This document shows positions 1-6,597 of a DNA stretch of 13,088 nt, in pieces. The translations under genes and the position numbers were made by a program. This DNA comes from an uncultured Lachnobacterium sp. (GTDB taxonomy: Bacteria > Bacillota > Clostridia > Lachnospirales > Lachnospiraceae). The stretch is from NCBI GenBank assembly GCA_937889225.1, contig CALAST010000047.1, forward strand, positions 1-13,088, in the 5' to 3' direction. The notes beneath the pieces are model-generated. The model saw nothing but the letters and a program-made list of their open reading frames with translations. It did no database searches and was not told the DNA's origin. How positions within the stretch are numbered: the first letter of the stretch is position 1; each line of letters opens with the position of its first letter.

Positions 1-863
1 ACGGAACTTCTTGGAAAACACAGATACGAAAAGACATCAACCAAGCCATTCAATCAGCTTCTGATTATGATGAATTTTTACTCTTATTAAAAGCAAAAGG
101 CTATGAAATTAAAGGCGAAACTTTGGGAGAAACTGCAAGCAAATATATCTCATTTCGTCCATCAGACAAAGAACGATTTGTGCGTGGAAGTGCAAAATCG
201 TTAGGAAAAGAATATACAAAAGAACGCATACAAGAACGTATCAACTCTGGTTTAGAACACAAGTCTGCTATCCGTCTAAAAAAACAAAATTACAAACAAT
301 TCATTGATACAAATAATGAAAAATTTGCAAACAGTCCCGGATTAAAGCGATGGGCTACCATACAGAACTTAAAAACTACCTCTGCACTCTATAACGAAGC
401 TCACTCCATCACAGAATTGGAACAGAAACTCTCTGTTTCTTTAGAGACTTCCGATTCTTTCAAAAAGAACCTTTTAACATTAGAAAAACGAATGAAAGTA
501 TTAGCAGAACTCATTAAATATGGGGAACAATACAAAAACAATCTTTCCTATTATTCAGCTTATAAAAAAGCAAAACATCCGGATACTTATTTTCGCAAAC
601 ACGAAAGCCAACTTCTTTTATTTGGTGGAGCAAAACGAATGTTAGAGCAGATGAACGTAAATTTAAAATCTTTAAATGTGAATAAATGGAAAGCAGAATA
701 TCAAGAATTAGAAACAAAGAAAAAAGAACTTTCTGCTACTTATAAAACGTCTGAAAACGAAAGTAAGGAATTACGCAAACAATTAACACAGCTACAAAAA
801 TATCTTTCACAAGAACAAATTATTGAAAAACAGAAAAAGACAAATCATGAACATATACTTTAA
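1..863 (+). CDS. Relaxase / mobilization nuclease, C-terminal part (5' end outside window)
   Basis: This is the C-terminal part of a conjugative relaxase, the enzyme that nicks oriT and stays attached to the transferred strand. The frame is open from base 3, with no stop before it, to a TAA at 861-863. About 286 residues are present and the catalytic N-terminal part lies outside. A TTG at 123 could be called as a start, but coding sequence is continuous upstream of it (GTSWKTQIRKDINQAI), so it is internal. Motifs that match my memory of Tn1549-type MOBP relaxases are FVRGSAKSLGKEYTKERI, PGLKRWATIQNLK, FRKHESQLLLFGGAKRMLEQ and NLKSLNVNKWKAEY, followed by a highly charged coiled-coil tail. It is the only rightward gene in the first 6 kb, so it is probably the last gene of a mobilization operon entering from the left. 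The family call is by recognition. The coding frame itself is clear. Confidence 0.85.
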   Translation, partial: GTSWKTQIRKDINQAIQSASDYDEFLLLLKAKGYEIKGETLGETASKYISFRPSDKERFVRGSAKSLGKEYTKERIQERINSGLEHKSAIRLKKQNYKQFIDTNNEKFANSPGLKRWATIQNLKTTSALYNEAHSITELEQKLSVSLETSDSFKKNLLTLEKRMKVLAELIKYGEQYKNNLSYYSAYKKAKHPDTYFRKHESQLLLFGGAKRMLEQMNVNLKSLNVNKWKAEYQELETKKKELSATYKTSENESKELRKQLTQLQKYLSQEQIIEKQKKTNHEHIL

Positions 864-892
864 TCAAAAAGATTACCACAAATGACAAACAC

Positions 893-911
893 GAGAATGT
901 GGCACATTCTC
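893..911. other. Short perfect hairpin just after the relaxase stop
   Basis: GAGAATGT (893-900) pairs with ACATTCTC (904-911) around a 3-base GGC loop, 30 bases after the relaxase stop. No T-run follows, so a classic terminator is unlikely. It may be a protein-binding palindrome or an mRNA 3'-end stabiliser. The function is not known. Confidence 0.5.
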
Positions 912-994
912 ATAATTACCATACCAAAAATAAAGTCTAAAAACCGATAACAGATTATTTAAAATGCTATTATACGCTTATACATCATTAATAC

Positions 995-1031
995 AAATAT
1001 TCCACAGAATTTGTTATTCTGTGGAATATTT
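995..1031. terminator. 16-bp perfect inverted repeat, possible terminator of the relaxase operon
   Basis: Bases 995-1010 and 1016-1031 are perfectly complementary over 16 bp around a 5-base TTGTT loop. The right arm ends in ATATTT and is followed by A-rich DNA. The usual downstream T-run is therefore missing on both strands, and U residues lie only inside the stem. It sits 132 bases after the relaxase stop. A weak or bidirectional terminator is the simplest reading; an operator is possible. Confidence 0.4.
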
Positions 1032-1144
1032 CAAAAAAATCAACATTGCTCCTAAAAAATGCTGTCAGATACGCAGACAATTAAAAAATTTTTAAAAATA
1101 CATTTGGCAGGAACAATCTTTCAAATCGTAGCAAACAAAAAATA

Positions 1145-1274
1145 ATCGTATTTATTCAGTACCTTCATAAATACGATGCAAAAATCCATTCCAAATTGCT
1201 TTGCAATGGGATTTTTGCACACTTAAATCATGTTCTTACGCTCAAAACAGTAAGTGTTTTGAGCTGTACTGAAT
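1145..1274. repeat. Nested palindromic element (MITE/REP-like or structured RNA)
   Basis: Three stem-loops lie in 130 bases. Stem A is 1145-1155 with 1167-1177 (11 bp). Stem B is 1178-1187 with 1209-1218 (10 bp), capped by an inner ATTGC/GCAAT hairpin (1195-1199 with 1203-1207). Stem C is 1240-1248 with 1256-1264 (9 bp). ATTCAGTAC (1154-1162), which falls partly in the loop of stem A, is also the exact complement of GTACTGAAT (1266-1274), so the two outer arms can close over the whole element. No coding frame fits. The compact nested build suggests a small non-autonomous mobile palindrome or a folded RNA. A second copy was not seen in the window. Confidence 0.55.
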
Positions 1275-1360
1275 AGTTACAAATAATACATATATTCTTT
1301 AACCTAAAATATGCTCAGAATTTCTTCAAAAAATTCCAATCATACTTAATTTAAATTATT

Positions 1361-1477
1361 TTAGAGATTTTCACGAGATCATCACGAGATTTTTTAGGCT
1401 TACAAACCTTGAAAAATCAAGGTTTTTTCGATTCAAAATCTAATTTTCACGAGATTTTCACGAGATTGCCACGAGAT
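1361..1477. repeat. Phased CACGAGAT direct repeats, two clusters of three
   Basis: The octamer CACGAGAT occurs at 1372-1379, 1383-1390, 1448-1455, 1459-1466 and 1470-1477. A degenerate in-phase copy (TTAGAGAT) lies at 1361-1368. Within each cluster the period is exactly 11 bp, one helical turn, so all copies present the same DNA face. The clusters flank the terminator at 1404-1428, and the last copy ends 5 bases before the stop of the leftward AlbA_2 gene. Iteron-like binding sites are the natural reading; the ligand is unknown. Confidence 0.65.
1404..1428 (+). terminator. Intrinsic terminator, rightward
   Basis: AAACCTTGA (1404-1412) pairs with TCAAGGTTT (1417-1425) around an AAAA loop, and the 3' arm merges into six Ts (1423-1428). 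The T-run is on the + strand, so the terminator acts on rightward transcripts. The only candidates are relaxase read-through or an RNA from the palindromic element at 1145-1274. Confidence 0.7.
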
Positions 1478-1482
1478 TTTTA

Positions 1483-3006
1483 TTACTGGTTCTGCATTTT
1501 CAGGTTCTCTAATTCCATCTGCATCTGCGTTAAAAATTCGGTACTTTCTTTCACGATTTCATATTTTGTTGAAGAACCATTTCCAATTTTATGAATTATA
1601 TTTTTTTCTTCCAAAACAGTAATAATTTTTCTCATTTTATATTCAGAAAGGTCTATTTTTGCACGTATTTGATTGATAGAAAGTGGTTCTGCCTGTTTTA
1701 CAATATAGCGTAACACAATCTTTTCTTCTTCTCCCAATTCTGGATAGGAATCAGCCAAATCAATATTCCATACTCGCAGTTCTGTTCTTTCTATGTCTGT
1801 AAATACTTCCGGACTTTTAAAATCATTGGATAATGCTGTTTTATAGATTAAAGGACCACCAAATCCTTGTCTTTCTGATGCACCGAGCAAACGAAACATT
1901 TTCATGATAATTTCATTTCTTGGTCTAGAATCTCCACCAACACGGAACTGATGCGTGGAAACTAGCATTTTCCCCGGATTTTGGAATCGGAACCATCCGT
2001 CAAACACCTCTATTTTCGTGGAAGGATATGCCTGTATATAATCTGCATGTGCAAGACAATTTACCAATCCTTCCCTTAATGTTTCATCAAAATCTGATAT
2101 CGGCAAACGAATCTGTCCTTCATCCAAATTGAAACCATCCATCAACAATGATTTCAATTTTTCATATACAATCGTGTAAAAATTAAACAAATTCATTTCA
2201 TAATCGCCCGGTTCATCATCTGTCACACGGTCTGTCCATCGTGGATTATTTCCCTGACGATTAAAATAATCCAAATGATACTGTGGATATAATTCCTTAA
2301 TGGAATTACATTTTCCCAAGAATAACAATGTTCCTCTCCTAACTTTTAGTTCTCCAGAACTTCTGTCTATATAACAAGCACCAATTTCCGTTAGAAAATC
2401 CTGATGGCTCATTTCAATATATTTTTTCTTTGGATATCGTTTACTAACTTTTTCTTTATATGTTATAACAGAATCTAAATCCAAATCGTTCATTGTAAAA
2501 TGTTCTGCCGGCAGAGTATCATGTCCTGTCTGTGCATTGCGTTCAAATGCTTCTATTTCCTGCTTTGTTGCCCTTCTGTCTCCATCTCCAGTTCGGATAT
2601 ATGTATTCTCTCTTTTTCCACCCACATATACCGGTTTCATATTTTCAGGTGCTTCTTTTACATAAACAATCATGACATCCATACCATCAATTTTATGAAC
2701 GCTGACATCTGCATTATCTACATTTCGAAAACTCACCTTATTCGGATTAGACAGCTGATCCCATAAACTAATCTGTGCTTTTGAAACATTAGCAACACCC
2801 TTTATAATATTATAAGGTTTGTCCTCAGCTACACCCAAAATAATCCATCCACCCGAAGTATTACAAAATGATGAATAACTTTCCCAAAATGCATTTGGCA
2901 GTTCGGAAGCAGCTTTCATTTCAATATAATATTTTTCGTGAACATTCTTCAGCCATTCTTTTAATTCTTCTATTGTTGAAAATTTAGGAGCAACTATTTT
3001 CGCCAT
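1483..3006 (-). CDS. AlbA_2 / HATPase_c_4 / winged-helix protein (COG2865-like)
   Basis: A 507-residue protein of the type annotated as RNA-binding or ATP-binding putative transcriptional regulator. Residues about 25-145 look like an AlbA_2 (Schlafen-type) domain: EMKAASELPNAFWESYSSFCNTS without a break, then GGWIILGV. Residues about 300-415 resemble the GHKL-like HATPase_c_4 domain, with LREGLVNCLAHADY (E312, N316, H320, D322) followed by SRPRNEIIMKMFRLLGASE and a glycine-rich GFGGP. Residues about 425-487 form a winged helix (EKIVLRYIVKQAEPLSINQI), followed by a short charged tail. The start is the ATG at 3006, which has AGAGGTG at 3010-3016. A GTG two codons upstream lies inside that Shine-Dalgarno sequence. 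The gene stands alone, with a 1-kb gap upstream. The family is common in accessory DNA and its biochemical role is unsettled; regulation or defence are both possible. Family call firm, function open. Confidence 0.8.
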   Translation of the reverse strand: MAKIVAPKFSTIEELKEWLKNVHEKYYIEMKAASELPNAFWESYSSFCNTSGGWIILGVAEDKPYNIIKGVANVSKAQISLWDQLSNPNKVSFRNVDNADVSVHKIDGMDVMIVYVKEAPENMKPVYVGGKRENTYIRTGDGDRRATKQEIEAFERNAQTGHDTLPAEHFTMNDLDLDSVITYKEKVSKRYPKKKYIEMSHQDFLTEIGACYIDRSSGELKVRRGTLLFLGKCNSIKELYPQYHLDYFNRQGNNPRWTDRVTDDEPGDYEMNLFNFYTIVYEKLKSLLMDGFNLDEGQIRLPISDFDETLREGLVNCLAHADYIQAYPSTKIEVFDGWFRFQNPGKMLVSTHQFRVGGDSRPRNEIIMKMFRLLGASERQGFGGPLIYKTALSNDFKSPEVFTDIERTELRVWNIDLADSYPELGEEEKIVLRYIVKQAEPLSINQIRAKIDLSEYKMRKIITVLEEKNIIHKIGNGSSTKYEIVKESTEFLTQMQMELENLKMQNQ

Positions 3007-3592
3007 AAACACCTCTTTTTATATGCTCTATTTTATCATATACTTTCATAAATTTCGTCTTTTAATATACCCTATTCCACAAATATTTTCAATTTGTTTA
3101 TAAAATATATTTTTTCTGTATACAATATTTTGATGTTTATTATTTATCTCCCCTGTTTTCCTTTCAGTTTTTCCTTTTATCCCTATCAGATATGCCTACT
3201 TTTTCTTTTCATTTATCAATAAATCATCACACTTATTGCCTGCCTTAATAACAACACTATCTAATATGGTCTATATGTTGTTAAAAATACAGAATACCTA
3301 TAATTACATACCAATGCACTCATTTCTATAATTCTGGAAATAAATTAGAATCCGATTTTTCAATGATAAACAATAAATCCCTCTTATTTTCAGCATTATG
3401 ATACAATACTTGTATTTTGACAAACTCTATACTATCTTTTTATGGTTCTGAAATAATAATAAATTACTTTCACAATCTGTTTTTCATTTTTGAATTTATT
3501 AAAAAATAATACATCATAAGATTTTCTATTGCTCCTATTATTTTTGCACAACAAATACATAAAACTAAAATATTAACAAATAATAAAATTAA

Positions 3593-3613
3593 TTTTGTTG
3601 ATACTCAACAAAA
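3593..3613. other. 9-bp perfect palindrome
   Basis: TTTTGTTGA (3593-3601) and TCAACAAAA (3605-3613) are perfectly complementary around a TAC spacer, in the otherwise featureless AT-rich gap. The short spacer suits a dimeric protein-binding site. No T-run follows on the + strand. Confidence 0.4.
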
Positions 3614-3739
3614 AAGTGTGATTATAAGTATTTATTCTCAGTTTTAAATGTTATGTTTTAGCTATATTGCATAATTACATCTATGAATTTTTGTATATTT
3701 TTAAATTTATACATTTATCGTTTGATTTCTGTTAAAATC

Positions 3740-3768
3740 TTGCATAACTTATCCGTTTATAGTATATT
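3740..3768 (+). promoter_or_regulatory. Sigma-A-type promoter for the candidate small RNA
   Basis: TTGCAT (3740-3745) is followed after exactly 17 bases by TATATT (3763-3768), a good housekeeping promoter. Transcription would start near 3775, a few bases before the two hairpins of the candidate RNA. No ORF follows on this strand before the terminator. Confidence 0.6.
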
Positions 3769-3774
3769 ATATTT

Positions 3775-3843
3775 GTGAATTATGATATGTGTTGGCAGAC
3801 ACATACTTGGAGAAGTTGGAGCAATCTGGCTTCTCTTTTCTTT
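3775..3843 (+). ncRNA. Candidate small structured RNA with own promoter and terminator
   Basis: The predicted RNA is about 65-70 nt. Hairpin 1 is a perfect 7-bp stem (3786-3792 with 3799-3805) with a 6-nt TGGCAG loop. Hairpin 2 is an 11-bp stem (3810-3820 with 3825-3835) closed by a GCAA tetraloop of the GNRA class and followed by TTTTCTTTTA (3836-3845). Three of its 11 pairs are G-U wobbles (3816, 3817 and 3818 with 3829, 3828 and 3827). These pair only in RNA from the + strand, because the opposite strand would give A-C mismatches. Together with the promoter at 3740-3768 this is a complete small transcription unit. It matches no RNA family I recognise. It lies past the 3' end of the leftward repA gene, so read-through would be antisense to repA. 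Confidence 0.55.
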
Positions 3844-4017
3844 TATAAAACCAGTTCTGTCTATTCATTTTTCATTCTCCCCTGTTCAAGAGATACTCTC
3901 ATTCTAAAACTTATACTACTATACTACATTTTGTAAACCAATTTTTCACTATGCTATAGCAATTCCTTAAAATAATCACACGTTCTTTGGTTATCTTCAA
4001 AAAACATAAACAAAATC

Positions 4018-5853
4018 CTACACTATCCCTGCTTCTTGCCATCCACCACCATACATATCATGTTGTACAGCTTGTTGATAATAATGCGTTATCGTATTGC
4101 CGGCATTATATAACGCAGTTATCATGTATGCTTTAATATTTCCAATTTTACTTACTGTTTTACGCATACAATCCATAACGTATGTTAAGTGGGAACTGTT
4201 TAATTTCAAAAACTTTGATTTTACAATCTCGTAAGGATAATTTTCTCCCGATACACGCACCGACTTTCTTTTCACACAAACTACATCACAGACAATCTGA
4301 AACAGTTCTTCATACAGTTCTCGGTCATTCCAAGTTTTGTCCTGCATAAACAGGTCATACTCTAAATTCTTTTTAATCAAAGAAATATACACAGAAGATT
4401 CATCCAATCCATCATATCCATCTGCTCTCTTATCTGATTGATTGATAGGATAGATAGGATTGTTATAATTCATCTTAGTATAACTTTTATTAGTATAGTT
4501 ATTATTAGTATAATTAGGGTTCAATTCTTTGACCTCTTGCAGTTCAACTTCTGAACTTCTGCAATTCTGTCTTTCAAACTCCCTGAAGTCTAAATTTTGA
4601 ACTTCTTGAAGTTCAATTTCTGAACTTCTGTAATTATCAAACTTTTCAAAGCCTAAATTTTGAATTTCTGAAAATTTCATAGCCAAATTATTCGTGTTTT
4701 CTTGCATATATTCGTGCATAGTTAAATTTTGCATATTGGAATATTCCATTTCTGAATTTCCATAAGGAATATCATAATTTGAATATGTAAAAGCAGTTTC
4801 TTTTTCTGGTCCATGAATAGAAATTGTTTCATGTGCTATCTCTTGTGGATTTTCAATTCCCAACTGACGTAAAAATGCTATCTCTGATTCGCTCAATGCA
4901 TCATCTTTTCGTTCTTTTGTCTGTTTTGTTTCATAAGAAAACGGACATTCACAATCTGCTATCACTACTGGTTCTTCCGATTTTGAAAACTCGAAAGTGT
5001 TTTCTTCTTGTAACCCAAACTCAGCAAAGCATTCGTAATCATCAACATATGTTTCTTTGTAATTTTTTTCTTCCGAATAATCTTCCCATTCCTTGAAGTC
5101 TAAATTTTGAACTTCTGCAAGTTCAATTTCTAAATTTTCTGTATTATTGTTCTTAAAGCTGTATAAATCTGCTCTTTCTACTTCGTTTGAAATACTTACA
5201 CTCATAATATCTGTATCTTCATAACTACTTGCTTCTGACATATCTCTATGTACTTTATCCGTATTTCTGTAACTATTTGCTATTAGAAGATCTACATCTG
5301 AGTTATCGGTGTTTCTGTAATTGGTCACCCTTATCACATCTACATCTGAGTTACCACCTTTTCTGTAATCACTTGCCTTTTGTACAATTCTATCAGATTT
5401 GCTGTTCTTTACATCACCACTATTATTTGATACATCTTTCTCTGATTTATCTGTTTCTTCTTTTTTAGGTGGTTCTGTCGGTTCTACTGTCGCAAAGTTT
5501 TTCACATAAATAATATCCGGTCTTCCAAGTCCCTGTCGTTTTTTCTCAACCAAACCAATCCCTTTTTTACTATCTAATTCTGCAAGAACTTTCACAGCAG
5601 TTGCTTTGGCACAACTCAAATCATCCATAATATTTTCCATCGTATAATAGATATAAACTTTATTCTCTGCATCCAACCAGCCATTCTTCATCGATAAAGA
5701 CATTCTATCAAGCATTAATCCATACAATAATTTCGCATTGCTGGATAAATTCTTGAATTTCTTATCCTTTATTAATATTCTCGGTACACGATAGAAAGAG
5801 AACTGTTCTGCCTCTATTCCATAATAATAATCAAATCTAAATGTTTCGCCCAT
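4018..5853 (-). CDS. repA: RepA_N-type replication initiator with repetitive middle
   Basis: A 611-residue initiator that should bind the element's origin and start its replication. Residues about 16-120 form the RepA_N winged-helix domain (FSFYRVPRILIKDKKFKNLS, AKLLYGLMLDRMSLS, IMDDLSCAKATAVKVL, GLGRPDIIYVKNF). Residues about 485-595 match the C-terminal domain (DUF6017-like) usual in Lachnospiraceae RepA: YISLIKKNLEYD, DVVCVKRKSVRVSGE, IGNIKAYMITALYNA. Between them lie about 360 variable, acidic residues with 16-aa tandem repeats (163-226), dispersed EVQNLDF/RSSEIELQEV blocks (247-445) and an NYTN-rich stretch (447-465). The start is the ATG at 5853, which has AAAGGG 7 bases upstream; an ATG six codons earlier has no Shine-Dalgarno. 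The stop is at 4018. The gene is divergent from the RHH gene at 6201, with operator-like boxes between them. The middle is longer than I expect for the family, consistent with repeat expansion. Confidence 0.88.
   Translation of the reverse strand: MGETFRFDYYYGIEAEQFSFYRVPRILIKDKKFKNLSSNAKLLYGLMLDRMSLSMKNGWLDAENKVYIYYTMENIMDDLSCAKATAVKVLAELDSKKGIGLVEKKRQGLGRPDIIYVKNFATVEPTEPPKKEETDKSEKDVSNNSGDVKNSKSDRIVQKASDYRKGGNSDVDVIRVTNYRNTDNSDVDLLIANSYRNTDKVHRDMSEASSYEDTDIMSVSISNEVERADLYSFKNNNTENLEIELAEVQNLDFKEWEDYSEEKNYKETYVDDYECFAEFGLQEENTFEFSKSEEPVVIADCECPFSYETKQTKERKDDALSESEIAFLRQLGIENPQEIAHETISIHGPEKETAFTYSNYDIPYGNSEMEYSNMQNLTMHEYMQENTNNLAMKFSEIQNLGFEKFDNYRSSEIELQEVQNLDFREFERQNCRSSEVELQEVKELNPNYTNNNYTNKSYTKMNYNNPIYPINQSDKRADGYDGLDESSVYISLIKKNLEYDLFMQDKTWNDRELYEELFQIVCDVVCVKRKSVRVSGENYPYEIVKSKFLKLNSSHLTYVMDCMRKTVSKIGNIKAYMITALYNAGNTITHYYQQAVQHDMYGGGWQEAGIV
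4584..5116. repeat. Identical 23-bp direct repeats inside repA, 510 bp apart
   Basis: Bases 4584-4606 and 5094-5116 are identical. The similarity continues on the right with AAGTTCAATTTCT after a two-base difference, giving about 38 related bases. A diverged copy lies near 4652-4670 and a related AGTTCAACTTCTGAACTTCT block at 4541-4560. The 510-bp offset keeps frame, so the copies encode the EVQNLDF and IELQEV/IELAEV blocks of RepA. Confidence 0.65.
5176..5367. repeat. Four 48-bp tandem repeats inside repA (16-aa units)
   Basis: RepA residues 163-226 divide exactly into four 16-residue units: YRKGGNSDVDVIRVTN, YRNTDNSDVDLLIANS, YRNTDKVHRDMSEASS and YEDTDIMSVSISNEVE. At the DNA level a 15-base block (TCTACATCTGAGTTA) recurs at 5291-5305 and 5339-5353, 48 bp apart. 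Copies decay toward the C-terminal side. In RepA_N plasmids the origin lies inside the initiator gene, so these repeats are candidate initiator-binding sites. Confidence 0.65.
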
Positions 5854-5977
5854 ATTTTTACCCTTTCCCATTGATTTTTCATCTGTTTTTAACTTCTAAC
5901 TACTTTCTGTAAAATTGACTTGTTCTTATTAGAGTATCTTTACAATTTTATTTGAATCCAACTTAATGAACTTAGGC

Positions 5978-5992
5978 GAGATACACATTATA
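5978..5992 (-). promoter_or_regulatory. Probable repA -10 box overlapping an operator-like box
   Basis: On the minus strand TATAAT (5992-5987) runs directly into GTGTATCTC (5986-5978), the box repeated around the RHH gene. A matching -35 is weak (TAAATG at 17-bp spacing), so the promoter may be weak or activator-dependent. If used, transcription would start on the box about 130 bases before the repA start, an arrangement suited to repression. Confidence 0.4.
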
Positions 5993-6075
5993 CTTATATA
6001 AAAAATTAGCATTTACTATTTTTTATATTTTGCATATACATTTCCATGTAGTTACTTCACAATCTTCTATTTTTA

Positions 6076-6098
6076 AAAGTGTATCTCTGATACACTTT
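6076..6098. promoter_or_regulatory. 10-bp palindromic operator candidate in the repA/RHH divergent region
   Basis: AAAGTGTATC (6076-6085) pairs with GATACACTTT (6089-6098) around a TCT spacer. The palindrome contains the GTGTATCTC box (6079-6087) that recurs at 5978-5986 (inverted) and 6537-6545. It lies about 55 bases upstream of the RHH promoter and about 85 bases upstream of the probable repA -10. No T-run follows on the + strand beyond the stem, so an operator is more likely than a terminator. Confidence 0.55.
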
Positions 6099-6152
6099 AT
6101 TTATTTGCATTATAGTTTATCACTTCATCACTCGTCAACTATTTTCTTTTTC

Positions 6153-6181
6153 TTTACACCAATTCTTTCATGATGTATAAT
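6153..6181 (+). promoter_or_regulatory. Promoter of the RHH gene
   Basis: TTTACA (6153-6158) and a perfect TATAAT (6176-6181) are separated by 17 bases. Transcription would start near 6188, giving an unusually short leader that begins at the GAGGTG Shine-Dalgarno (6189-6194) of the ATG at 6201. Confidence 0.75.
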
Positions 6182-6200
6182 ATTTATTGAGGTGATGAAA

Positions 6201-6374
6201 ATGCCAACAGAAAAACCAAGATTTTGTCTTACTGTTGATGAAGAACTTTTAAAAGAAATTGAAGATTTTCGTTTTGAAAATCGTTATCCAAGTCGTTCCG
6301 CTGCCACTTTGGAACTCATCCGTCTTGGACTTCAAACTTTAAAAAACGAACGTACTGAAAAAGGGGGAGAATAA
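6201..6374 (+). CDS. Small ribbon-helix-helix DNA-binding protein
   Basis: A 57-residue protein with the RHH build: a beta-strand near residues 6-12 (RFCLTV), helix 1 (DEELLKEIEDFRFEN), a short turn (YPSRS), then helix 2 (AATLELIRLGLQTLK) and a charged tail. Such proteins bind short palindromes as dimers and usually regulate their own operon. The start is the ATG at 6201 with GAGGTG at 6189-6194. The upstream GTG (6192) and ATG (6195) overlap that site and would be badly spaced. The gene has its own strong promoter and stands back to back with repA. Three GTGTATCTC boxes flank it, so control of itself and of repA copy number is a reasonable inference. A partition role cannot be excluded. Confidence 0.8.
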   Translation: MPTEKPRFCLTVDEELLKEIEDFRFENRYPSRSAATLELIRLGLQTLKNERTEKGGE

Positions 6375-6534
6375 TAAACTTCCTCTTTTTGCATATTGCT
6401 TAACAATATCCCACGATAACTTCCGTTCTTTTTTTCAAATTCACTCCACAACATACAAATTAACACTTAACCTATTTTTATCTGCAATTCATCGATAACT
6501 ACCGACTATTTTCGCCTTAAATTCAATACTATTC

Positions 6535-6545
6535 ATGTGTATCTC
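6535..6545. promoter_or_regulatory. Third GTGTATCTC operator-like box
   Basis: ATGTGTATCTC (6535-6545) is the exact 11-base reverse complement of GAGATACACAT (5978-5988). The pair brackets the RHH gene as a 568-bp inverted repeat, with the palindromic copy (6076-6098) between them. The site lies in the 223-base gap between the RHH gene and the convergent DUF6075-like gene, so it does not obviously sit at a promoter. Confidence 0.45.
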
Positions 6546-6597
6546 TGCCATTTATTAAATTTCTAATTCACTTTTGCAATAAATACCTGCGATATGC

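Larger units (their letters stand above)
864..1482. other. Gene-free region between relaxase and AlbA_2 gene
   Basis: About 620 bases carry no credible gene. The only open frame (1409-1594, +) has no ribosome binding site and runs antisense into the neighbouring gene. The stretch is rich in secondary structure: hairpins at 893-911 and 995-1031, a multi-stem element at 1145-1274, an intrinsic terminator at 1404-1428 and phased direct repeats at 1361-1477. These are listed separately. Confidence 0.7.
3013..4017. other. AT-rich gene-free region downstream of repA
   Basis: About 1 kb is very AT-rich with stops in every frame and no credible gene. It holds an 8-bp inverted repeat (3249-3256 with 3276-3283), a 9-bp palindrome (3593-3613), and a promoter plus terminated candidate small RNA at 3740-3843. 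No strong terminator was found directly after the repA stop. The AT-richness next to a replication initiator gene could reflect a duplex-unwinding region, but no iteron array was found here. Confidence 0.6.

Noticed and set aside
1361..1477. CRISPR-like array
   Set aside because: The repeats are only 8-11 bp with no spacers of regular 30-40 bp length, and no cas gene is present. Helically phased binding sites fit better. The same applies to 7197-7446.
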